Shown here: piece by piece, positions 1-5,814 of the stretch | Layout: each line of letters opens with the position of its first letter | Numbering within the stretch: the first letter of the stretch is position 1 | Assembly: GCA_024277475.1 (NCBI GenBank) | Contig: JAJRVC010000270.1 | Coordinates: 1 to 6,066, forward strand | DNA length: 6,066 bases | Direction of reading: 5' to 3' | From: Deltaproteobacteria bacterium | Lineage (GTDB): Bacteria > Desulfobacterota > Desulfobacteria > Desulfobacterales > JAFDCJ01 | Made by a program: the position numbers and the translations under genes | Notes under the pieces: generated by a model | Databases searched by the model: none | The model's input: only the letters and a program-made list of their open reading frames with translations | What the model was told of the DNA's origin: nothing

Positions 1-821
1 AGCATTTCATCGTCGAGGAAACCCAGTCCGGCGATAATGAGATCCCTGTCTTCCATAAGAATTTTGGCGGCGCGGGCGAAAATGGCATTGTTGTAATGGG
101 GGTAAATGTACATTCCGTCGAGGGAATTGGCATTGACGGTCCGGACCGTCACCCGGGCCTGCTTGGAGATCAACTCGGGATCGTTGCCGATGAAAATCAC
201 CACTTTGCCTTTTCTTTTATTGAATTTTTTGAACAGAGCATCCCAGTCGTAGACCTCGAGCGAGTGGTAGAGAAATTCGTAACTGGGGTCGAAGAGAATA
301 AGGCAATGACAATCGGTGAATTTAACCAGTTCATCGAGGAAGCCGGCCAACCCAATGCCAAAAACGAGGACAAAATAGGATTCCTTCGTCACCGGCTGGA
401 CGGCAAATTCCATTTCTTCTTCGGTTGCGCGGAGAAGCAGATTATGAAGAAATTGCCCGGCGTATTTGTCGAATTGCTGCGGATTTAAGATCGATAGGGA
501 AAACCGTTGGGGTTCGCGCCGGTACCCTCTCATCTGGTCTTCGCAATATTTCTTGTACTGGTGATTGTAGAAATACTGGTCGTTGAAAAGCGTATCGGGT
601 TCACCGTCGTCGCCGATCACCAATTTCGACATCGGCGTGAAATCTACTAATTTCTTGAAGTGCCTCGGCTGGAATCGTTCGAACGCCTTTAGGTTCTTTT
701 CTTTTAACGCCGCCCGGTTTTTTTTGGTCAGCGGTTTCCTTTTTTCAGGGGCTTTCTTTTTCACCGAGGTTTTTTTCCCAGGAGCCTTATTTTTCGCCGT
801 TTTTGAAGTTTTCGTCGTCAT
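1..821 (-). CDS. Maf-family (motility accessory factor, DUF115/MptE-like) flagellin glycosyltransferase, N-terminal part, 3' end beyond the window
   Basis: Reading the minus strand from the ATG at 821 gives 273 uninterrupted codons to the window edge, so the C-terminus is missing. Residues 1-38 form a Lys-rich, probably disordered leader. A helical segment follows (about 38-60, including AALKEKNLKAFERF), then a mixed region. Around 149-195 lies a Rossmann-like block: the strand YFVLVFGIGLAGFLDEL, then LILFDPSYEFLYHSLEVYDW. This glycine-rich turn followed by an acidic residue and a 'YDW' is typical of Maf/MAF_flag10 N-terminal regions. Known Maf proteins transfer nonulosonic-acid sugars to flagellin in the cytoplasm before export. 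An AGGA (834-837) lies 12 nt before the ATG, a slightly long spacing. The gene is divergent from the 1076 gene. Several A-runs (A8 and A7) occur early in the coding strand. Family assignment is from pattern recognition; the sugar and target are inferred. The catalytic C-terminal half cannot be examined. Confidence 0.82.
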   Translation of the reverse strand, partial: MTTKTSKTAKNKAPGKKTSVKKKAPEKRKPLTKKNRAALKEKNLKAFERFQPRHFKKLVDFTPMSKLVIGDDGEPDTLFNDQYFYNHQYKKYCEDQMRGYRREPQRFSLSILNPQQFDKYAGQFLHNLLLRATEEEMEFAVQPVTKESYFVLVFGIGLAGFLDELVKFTDCHCLILFDPSYEFLYHSLEVYDWDALFKKFNKRKGKVVIFIGNDPELISKQARVTVRTVNANSLDGMYIYPHYNNAIFARAAKILMEDRDLIIAGLGFLDDEM

Positions 822-863
822 GTTTTTTGCGTGTCCTCGGGGCTGTTGCCAAATAAGAAAACC

Positions 864-892
864 ATACCGCTAGCATCCCTTACAAGTGTCAA
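864..892 (-). promoter_or_regulatory. possible sigma-70 promoter for the Maf-family gene
   Basis: On the minus strand a perfect TTGACA (892-887) is followed after 17 nt by CGGTAT (869-864), a poor -10 match. It would leave a leader of roughly 35 nt before the ATG at 821. The -35 is convincing but the -10 is not, so this is tentative. Confidence 0.3.
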
Positions 893-1002
893 AAGAAAAT
901 TAACACCTTTTGGGATAGACTCGGCTCAAGGGTTATCTCCCGTCCAGAGGATTCCCTGAAAATCTCTTTTATATCAAAATGTTAATGGGTGTTTTTGGAG
1001 GC

Positions 1003-1028
1003 TTTAAAAGTGGCTTTTCAGGCCATTT
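1003..1028. other. inverted repeat upstream of the plus-strand gene
   Basis: The sequence contains AAAAG-TGG-CTTTT and, overlapping it, TGGC-TTTTCAG-GCCA, extended by flanking A and T runs with one bulged G. It lies 48-73 nt before the ATG at 1076, where a promoter or operator would be expected. It may be an operator or a leader hairpin. I see no convincing -10/-35, sigma-28 or sigma-54 element around it. Confidence 0.3.
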
Positions 1029-1075
1029 TGTGATAGTATTTCAACCAGGTAGAAGACCCCCTTGGAGCTGTAAAA

Positions 1076-1906
1076 ATGGCTGAAATCAATCTCGGAGCAA
1101 CTTTTTCCAAGTTCGCCAACGATCGGGCAAGGCTTGCTTTCGAAATACAATTCAAAAATATTCAAAACAACCTTATCAACCGGTTCAACGAAAAAGTCGA
1201 TAAGATTGGGGGCAGCACCGCCAGCAAAAATGAAATTACCCGGCTGCAAAAGGAATCTGTCAAACTTTCCGAAGCTCTGCCGGCCCTGGAGGCTTACCGG
1301 ACCGGCCTTTTAGGCAGCGCGTCCGTTCTTGAAGACATTCAGGCCCTGACGGTAAATCTGGATTCGACCCTTGATAGCAACGGCGATTCCAATGTCGATG
1401 CCGCCGAGGTCGCGGCCTATATCGCGCTCAGGGACGATCTCGCCGCCCGAATCGGTGATTTGTTTCTTTTCGTTCATCCCGATATCGTTGACGGTAATTC
1501 CGTAAAAAGGCTTAAGGATGAAGCCGCGAATCTGGCGGCGCAGACACCTGTTGTCGGCGCCCTGACCGATGCGGCCAATGTGGCCGTTACCGATTTCAAC
1601 GCCGATTTGAACAACAAGGTTGATGTCGCCCTATCGAGCACCATCATCACTATTTCAACGACCCTCGATCTGGAACAGAAAGTCGCCGCCGATTTTGCCA
1701 TCAGAGACGCCAGGGTTCTCGAACTGGTTACGGTGGAAACGTTCGAGGATAATGCAGAACTGGATAAACTTCGTTCCGAATTGGCCGATGTCCTGAAAGT
1801 GATTTCCCTTAGCTTTGAGGCGAATTCGACTTTTGCCGAGTTCCTTACGGAAAGTCTTTCCGACAAGAGGCCGGAACCCGGCTCCATCCTCAATCTTTTC
1901 ACCTAA
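1076..1906 (+). CDS. Cys-free helical protein of unknown family with an EF-hand-type calcium-binding loop, in a flagellar locus
   Basis: This is a 276-residue protein I do not recognise as a named family. A GGAG at 1064-1067, 8 nt before the ATG, supports the start. There is no signal peptide or membrane segment. Residues 10-75 look helical and probably coiled (FSKFANDRARLAFEIQFKNI, then a Lys/Glu-rich stretch ending SEALPALEAY). Residues 100-111 read DSNGDSNVDAAE, with D1, N3, D5, D9 and E12 in the EF-hand calcium-ligand positions and a hydrophobic residue at 8. The rest is Ala/Leu/Asp-rich and predicted helical, ending in ILNLFT. There is no Cys or Trp and only the initiator Met, a composition common in exported flagellar axial proteins (flagellin, FlgL, FlgK). 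It is the only plus-strand gene and lies between Maf and GT41-like genes, so a filament-associated or modification-related role is an inference. It could instead be a cytoplasmic chaperone-like protein. Confidence 0.8.
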   Translation: MAEINLGATFSKFANDRARLAFEIQFKNIQNNLINRFNEKVDKIGGSTASKNEITRLQKESVKLSEALPALEAYRTGLLGSASVLEDIQALTVNLDSTLDSNGDSNVDAAEVAAYIALRDDLAARIGDLFLFVHPDIVDGNSVKRLKDEAANLAAQTPVVGALTDAANVAVTDFNADLNNKVDVALSSTIITISTTLDLEQKVAADFAIRDARVLELVTVETFEDNAELDKLRSELADVLKVISLSFEANSTFAEFLTESLSDKRPEPGSILNLFT

Positions 1907-3849
1907 GTTTGGGTGCGCTTAAGGGCCGCAAGATAGGCCTGTTCCATTGAATCCATCAGGACGCGCGGGGTGTACAATACACCCTGGGCGACTTCGTCGC
2001 GAAGCGTTTCCCTGATTTTTCCGAGTGCCTTGATATCCTTGGTCAGCGAAACAATGCCGTCGATCATTTTCTTTTGAGACGAGAAGGCCCATTCCGGCTT
2101 GCCGGCGGAAAACAGGATGCTGGCGCCCATTTGCGCCGTACGCCGCTTGCCTTTAAGCGTCATCACCGGAACGCCCATCCATAGCGCCTCGCATAGCGAG
2201 AATTCGCCCGAGACCGGAGACGTGTCCAGAAGGATGTCGATCCGGTGGTAAAACTCCTGGCGTTTCAAGGGGGATTCGTCTGCTTCCAGGAAATCAATTC
2301 GCTCGGCATGTTTGGAAAAAATCTTTTTTATGCTTTTCCGGACGGGCTCAGGAATAATCTGGACGTTGCCCAGTAAAATCCTTGAATCCGGAACCGCATC
2401 AAGAATTTTTTTCCAGGTTTTCGCCAGGGCGGGGGTAATGCTGGCCAGATCACAGGTTCCGCCGAAGGTGATAAAGCGGTTTTCCCGTGCCGGCAGATCC
2501 TGAACATCCTGCATGGAAGAGAAGGGACGAATGGCGGACAGCCCATAATCCAGAACCAGGGCTTCCTGTCCCTCGCCTAAGGATAAGTTGTCTGTTTTGG
2601 CGGTAATTTCATCGGATAGTATGAAATTGATCCCCGGAACGTCGAAGCCGTAGGGGTATTGAAGGTAGCCAATTTTTACCGGCACCGTGCAATGGGCGAA
2701 AACGCCCGACCGGTTGCCCCGGGAATATCCGCACAGATCGACCAGAACGTCGATCTGGTCGTTTTCGATAATCGTTGCGACAATGTCATCGTCCAGCTCG
2801 TAAATTTCACGGGTGGACGAGGCGAAATGGGCGGCCTCAACGTTGACCATGTCTTGAGTGATCGACATTTGATACATGTAAACGTCGAACCTTGACCGGT
2901 CATGGAAGCTCAGAAGGGTTTGTATCCGGGTTCCAAGTTCACTTTCGAACAGCGAGTTGGAAATATACCCGATCCGCATCTTTCGTTCCCCTCCCTGCGA
3001 TGAGCGCAACAGGGTGGGGTCCTGTTCTTCCGGGGCCTTTCCGGCCCGGCGGATCATTTCTTCCTGGAACTCTGATTGAACGGAGATTAATTTATCGCCT
3101 AAAAACCTGGTCCCGAATAAAGCCGCCGTGGCCGTTTCCAGGGTTTCGGTATCCAGGGACAGGGCGACCCGGTAGGCTTCAATCGCATCGGAAAACTCGC
3201 CCAGGTGCATAAGGGCGTCTCCCATAACGATGAAGTTTTCCGCCACATCCGGGGCCAGGGCGATGGCGCTCTTGATGGCTTCGGCGGCCCTTGGAAAATT
3301 CCCAAGCTCCATGGAAGCCCGCGCCAGAAGCCTGCAGGCATCCTCGTGGCCACGGCTAAAAGAAAGTTCTTTTTCACATTCTTCGGCGGCGGCTTTGAAA
3401 TCCCTGGCATTGAAGGCAACCATGGCAATTACATAGTGTTTCGATGGTCGGGTCTCGCTCAGCGAGCCGAAATAATCGGATAAATTATCAGGCAGCAGCC
3501 TTTTCAATAATGGATTGGGCTCAAGCGCCGTGGACAGTTTTGCAAAATACAGACCCTCGGCCAGGTTTCCGTTCTGGGTGTAAATAACCGACAAGACATC
3601 GGCATATTCGCGGTAATCCGGGTCGATTTCGTGCGCCGTATTGAAAAGGTCCAGGGCTTTCACAATTTCGCCGTTACGATAAGCGATGATGCCGAGAGCG
3701 AAGTACCCTTCCGAGCGGTCGGGATTTTTTGAAATGATGGAACTGGCGCTATCGAGGGCCTCGTCCTCTTTCCCCACCAACATGGCGCCGATGACGCTTT
3801 CCACCTTGGTGAAATACGCGTCCTTTGTATGGTTCGCTTCTTTAGCCAT
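1903..3849 (-). CDS. TPR-repeat protein with a divergent GT41 (O-GlcNAc-transferase/SPINDLY-like) glycosyltransferase domain
   Basis: The 648-residue product has about six TPR units: roughly 14-45, 46-79, 80-111, 137-168, 169-202 and 203-236, with typical A/G/Y/A/P spacing such as YFALGIIAYRNGEIVKAL. The GT41 domain spans about 290-640. It has MRIGYIS at its start, IDVLVDLCGYSRGNRSGVFA (366-385), IGYLQYP (393-399), a middle RFITFGGTCDLASITPAL, and near the C-terminus HRIDILLDTSPVSGEFSLCE followed by ALWMGVPVMTLKG. Known members use UDP-GlcNAc or GDP-fucose to modify Ser/Thr on proteins. Here the N-lobe His after 'YVSSDF' is absent (ISNSLFESELG), the human OGT K842 position aligns by eye with Ser, and the H-T-T donor motif reads E-F-S. 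Activity or donor may therefore differ. An AGGGA (3859-3863), 9 nt before the ATG, supports the start. The stop overlaps that of the convergent gene. The TPRs probably recruit the protein substrate, possibly flagellin (inferred). Confidence 0.88.
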   Translation of the reverse strand: MAKEANHTKDAYFTKVESVIGAMLVGKEDEALDSASSIISKNPDRSEGYFALGIIAYRNGEIVKALDLFNTAHEIDPDYREYADVLSVIYTQNGNLAEGLYFAKLSTALEPNPLLKRLLPDNLSDYFGSLSETRPSKHYVIAMVAFNARDFKAAAEECEKELSFSRGHEDACRLLARASMELGNFPRAAEAIKSAIALAPDVAENFIVMGDALMHLGEFSDAIEAYRVALSLDTETLETATAALFGTRFLGDKLISVQSEFQEEMIRRAGKAPEEQDPTLLRSSQGGERKMRIGYISNSLFESELGTRIQTLLSFHDRSRFDVYMYQMSITQDMVNVEAAHFASSTREIYELDDDIVATIIENDQIDVLVDLCGYSRGNRSGVFAHCTVPVKIGYLQYPYGFDVPGINFILSDEITAKTDNLSLGEGQEALVLDYGLSAIRPFSSMQDVQDLPARENRFITFGGTCDLASITPALAKTWKKILDAVPDSRILLGNVQIIPEPVRKSIKKIFSKHAERIDFLEADESPLKRQEFYHRIDILLDTSPVSGEFSLCEALWMGVPVMTLKGKRRTAQMGASILFSAGKPEWAFSSQKKMIDGIVSLTKDIKALGKIRETLRDEVAQGVLYTPRVLMDSMEQAYLAALKRTQT

Positions 3850-3879
3850 TATTTTATGTCCCTTTGGAGGGCCAATCCG

Positions 3880-3909
3880 ATCCTAATTATAATCGGGATG
3901 GGCAGTCAA
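3880..3909 (-). promoter_or_regulatory. candidate sigma-70 promoter for the TPR/GT41-like gene
   Basis: On the minus strand TTGACT (3909-3904) is followed after 18 nt by TAGGAT (3885-3880). A perfect TATAAT (3891-3886) overlaps this region but sits only 12 nt from the -35. Either -10 would give a short leader before the ribosome binding site at 3859-3863. This suggests the gene can be transcribed separately from the radical SAM gene upstream. Confidence 0.42.
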
Positions 3910-3914
3910 AGAAG

Positions 3915-3945
3915 TTCCGGAAAAATATCTCTTTAAAAATTCCGG
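3915..3945. repeat. inverted/direct TTCCGG repeat just upstream of the candidate promoter
   Basis: TTCCGGAA at 3915-3922 is an 8-bp palindrome, and TTCCGG recurs at 3940-3945. Together they give CCGGAA-N17-TTCCGG with an AT-rich interior. No T-run follows on the minus strand, so it is a poor intrinsic terminator for the radical SAM gene. It lies immediately upstream of the -35 at 3904-3909, which fits a regulator-binding site or a transcript hairpin. Confidence 0.35.
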
Positions 3946-4004
3946 TCGTTTCCCGTCTGTCCGATGATTAAGGGTTTGTGTCTGGCGGTTAACGAAAAAG
4001 GAGG

Positions 4005-5072
4005 CTATTCCGCAGCTTCGCTGGCCATTTTGGCCGTCGTTTCCCGGGCCTTGGCGAAACTTTCCGTTTCCCGCTGGGTCAGGCACGCATGGCATACGGG
4101 GTTAACGTCCCCTGAAAGCAATTGGCTTCTGATATCCTTGATTGCGTCGCCGTCCCATATCTCCTTGAGGGACTGATCCCTGACGTTGCCGATCACCAGG
4201 GCCTTGCCAAAAAAGGTACAGCACGGGGTGACGCCGCCGTCGGACCAGACGTGCAGACTGTTGAAGGGGTAGGCGCAAAAAGTGCTATCCGGCTTGGCCG
4301 CATCCGGCGGTGGGGAAGTCAGCGCATCGGCAGTTTCCCGAAACTCGTCGACATTCCCGAAATCGACCATTTCCTGAAAATCGATGTAATCCACCTTGCC
4401 GTCCCATTTTTCCAGGAATGCCTTTTGTTCGTGAAGGTTTTCATCCTGGACGCAAAAACAAAGCCTGATAACCGGAAGCTTTGATCTCATTTGCTTGCGG
4501 ATTTCGATCAATTTTTCAAGATTGGCTTCGACTTTTTCAAGCTCATCCTTGCCGCGGACTTTTAAATAGGTTTCAGGGGTGGCGGCATCCAGCGATACCT
4601 CGATCCGGGCAATCCGCTGCTCGACCAGGAAGCGGGATAAATCCTCGGTCAACAGGATGCCATTCGTCCCTAAAAAAACATCCATGACGTCCGCTTTGCG
4701 GACATGTTCCAGGGCTTCTCGAACGCCTTTGTAAATAAGCGCCTCCGAGCCCATGCCGACGACCATGGCGGGAAGCTTGTTTTCCCCGCATTCCGCCATC
4801 AGTTTCTCAATATCGGGAAGGCTGAACGTCGCTTTCGGGTCCTTGTGGTTGATGGTGTAACACATCACGCAACTGAGGTTGCACCGGTTGACCAGCTCAA
4901 GGGAAACCGTCAGCGGAAAATCAGGAACAAAGCCGTTTTTGTCGTAATTCAGGCTTTTATGGTACTCGACCCGGTAGGCATTGAAGCGGTCGCCGAATTC
5001 CTCGGTCAGCACGGCCTCGATGTCCGTGTATGTAACGGACTCTACGTGGTCAACGTTCTTTCTGTCGGTCAT
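4005..5072 (-). CDS. radical SAM protein with C-terminal SPASM domain
   Basis: The 355-residue product has the radical SAM signature CNLSCVMC (C64, C68, C71; CX3CX2C), which binds the [4Fe-4S] cluster that cleaves S-adenosylmethionine. Further family features follow in order: GMGSE (106-110) where GGEP is usual, FLGTNGILL (133-141), and IEVSLDAATPETYLKVRG (157-174). A SPASM region follows: FCAYPF (C266), GGVTPCC (C284, C285), IGNV...SLKEIW, and CHAC (C327, C330), which should bind one auxiliary Fe-S cluster. SPASM enzymes modify peptides, proteins or small molecules such as sugars; the substrate here is unknown. Its position between flaF and a GT41-like gene suggests modification of a flagellar protein or of its sugar. 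No RiPP-type precursor gene is visible nearby. The AAGGAG (5084-5089) lies 11 nt before the chosen ATG; a closer ATG at 5080 gives only three codons before a stop. Confidence 0.92.
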   Translation of the reverse strand: MTDRKNVDHVESVTYTDIEAVLTEEFGDRFNAYRVEYHKSLNYDKNGFVPDFPLTVSLELVNRCNLSCVMCYTINHKDPKATFSLPDIEKLMAECGENKLPAMVVGMGSEALIYKGVREALEHVRKADVMDVFLGTNGILLTEDLSRFLVEQRIARIEVSLDAATPETYLKVRGKDELEKVEANLEKLIEIRKQMRSKLPVIRLCFCVQDENLHEQKAFLEKWDGKVDYIDFQEMVDFGNVDEFRETADALTSPPPDAAKPDSTFCAYPFNSLHVWSDGGVTPCCTFFGKALVIGNVRDQSLKEIWDGDAIKDIRSQLLSGDVNPVCHACLTQRETESFAKARETTAKMASEAAE

Positions 5073-5089
5073 TTTCTCATGTTCTCCTT
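5070..5089 (-). promoter_or_regulatory. ribosome binding site and start region of the radical SAM gene, with an overlapping mini-ORF
   Basis: AAGGAG (5089-5084) is followed by ATG at 5080, which reads M-R-K-stop. That TGA overlaps the real ATG at 5072 as ATGA. In the same frame another ATG further upstream (about 5101) gives a ten-residue ORF, MAETKENMRK, ending at the same stop. The Shine-Dalgarno is too close to 5080 and somewhat far from 5072. The overlap could allow translational coupling, but may be chance. Confidence 0.4.
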
Positions 5090-5170
5090 GGTTTCAGCCA
5101 TTCTGGTAGGCCAAGGTAAATGAATGGTAAAAGGAAGGCTTCTGCCCGTCGTCCTCTGTACAGGCTTTTA

Positions 5171-5671
5171 TCAGGCCTCCGTTTCAATACGCTGACCGGG
5201 AGGCGCTTCCGCATCCGGGGCCTCCTCTGCCGGGGCTTCCGCCTCCGGGCTGTTCTGATTCTCCGCGTCTTCGGGAACCTGCATCAGGCCGGCGGCGATG
5301 TTCCTGTTGATGTCGATCAGCACCGCCAGTTTTTCGGCAATGGGGTCCGCCAGACAGGCAACGGTGTGTTTATCGACGAAGTTGCACAGCGTCAGGATAT
5401 TGAGGCGGATATCCTTGGGCACGGGGCTGTTGTCAAGGGTCAGTTCGGCCTGGAAAATGGTCCACAGGCGCCAATTAAGGCGAAGCGCCCTTCTCCGGAT
5501 TTCCCGGGTTCCCTTGTCGTCGTCCGGTCCTTGGGTAATGGCCGTGGCGATCCGTTTCGCCGCTTCCAAAAGGGCCCAGCCTTCGGTGTTCGCAGGCGCA
5601 CCCACTTCGGGCGTCCGGTCATATTTGCTGATTTTATCTTCGTTTGAGGACATAAGGGCATTTCCGTGCAT
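5171..5671 (-). CDS. flaF: FlaF family flagellar biosynthesis regulator/assembly factor with an acidic C-terminal extension
   Basis: The 166-residue protein matches the FlaF pattern: KYDRTPEVGAPANTEGWALL (16-35) and EAAKRIATAI, then RALRLNWRLWTIFQAEL (61-77), LNILTLCNFVDKHTVACL (90-107), and the hallmark LAVLIDINRNIAAGL (115-129). In alphaproteobacteria such as Caulobacter, FlaF acts in the cytoplasm with FlbT to control flagellin synthesis and export. FlaF proteins are usually about 110-130 residues. Residues 131-166 here are an added Pro/Ala/Glu-rich acidic tail. The start at 5671 is favoured by AGGA at 5679-5682, 7 nt upstream; Met7 (5653) is a weaker alternative. It follows a FlgL/flagellin-type gene on the same strand, a normal neighbourhood, but flbT, its usual partner, is not in the window. 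A radical SAM gene follows after 98 nt. Confidence 0.9.
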   Translation of the reverse strand: MHGNALMSSNEDKISKYDRTPEVGAPANTEGWALLEAAKRIATAITQGPDDDKGTREIRRRALRLNWRLWTIFQAELTLDNSPVPKDIRLNILTLCNFVDKHTVACLADPIAEKLAVLIDINRNIAAGLMQVPEDAENQNSPEAEAPAEEAPDAEAPPGQRIETEA

Positions 5672-5678
5672 GATTTTA

Positions 5679-5682
5679 TCCT
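5679..5682 (-). promoter_or_regulatory. ribosome binding site of flaF
   Basis: On the minus strand AGGA precedes the ATG at 5671 by 7 nt (TAAAATC). This decides for 5671 over the in-frame Met codon at 5653, which lacks a comparable site. Confidence 0.55.
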
Positions 5683-5760
5683 ATCTTCATTATTTTTTAA
5701 ATAAAAACAACCGTTTGATGGTTTAGGGAAGCTTGAACCAATAGCTGTTTTCATTCGATT

Positions 5761-5783
5761 TTACCCGGTTTTACGGGCGGTAA
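5761..5783. other. imperfect hairpin between the FlgL/flagellin-type gene and flaF
   Basis: TTACCCG (5761-5767) can pair with CGG...GTAA (5774-5783) around a six-base loop, with a 3-nt bulge, giving about 7 base pairs. No T-run follows on the minus strand, so it is not a standard intrinsic terminator. It may stabilise or attenuate the transcript between the two genes, or have no role. Confidence 0.25.
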
Positions 5784-5784
5784 C

Positions 5785-5800
5785 AGTGATTTAGATCACA
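5785..5800. promoter_or_regulatory. CRP/FNR-family operator candidate
   Basis: AGTGATTTAGATCACA matches 14 of 16 positions of the CRP consensus TGTGATCTAGATCACA, with perfect GTGAT/ATCAC arms (5786-5790 and 5795-5799). It lies 14 nt beyond the stop of the FlgL/flagellin-type gene and about 114 nt upstream of the flaF start. A CRP/FNR-superfamily regulator could control flaF here. The same palindrome could form a 5-bp RNA stem, so the DNA-binding role is inferred. Confidence 0.5.
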
Positions 5801-5814
5801 TGATTTTTCTCAAC

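Noticed and set aside
96..488. Plus-strand ORF of 130 codons inside the Maf-family gene
   Set aside because: The minus-strand frame gives a recognisable Maf protein over the whole stretch; the plus-strand translation has no family features or good ribosome binding site.
1005..1035. Sigma-28 (TAAA...GATAA) promoter for the plus-strand gene
   Set aside because: TAAA and GATA are present but spaced 27 nt apart rather than about 22, and the GCC before GATAA is missing.
1474..1902. Minus-strand ORF of 142 codons opposite the EF-hand gene
   Set aside because: It is Ser/Arg-rich, typical of an antisense shadow, and has no supporting ribosome binding site, while the plus-strand gene has a good one.
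5073..5170. RiPP-like precursor peptide for the radical SAM/SPASM enzyme
   Set aside because: The gap holds only a ten-codon mini-ORF without Cys or a leader-like sequence, and no other small ORF with a ribosome binding site is seen near the enzyme.
4704..5647. Plus-strand ORFs of 139 and 175 codons opposite the radical SAM gene and flaF
   Set aside because: They are antisense to two clearly recognised genes and have compositions typical of shadow frames.
5700..5723. AACC...GGTT hairpin followed by a T-run as an intrinsic terminator of the FlgL/flagellin-type transcript
   Set aside because: The stem is only four base pairs, too weak to call despite the following T-rich stretch.
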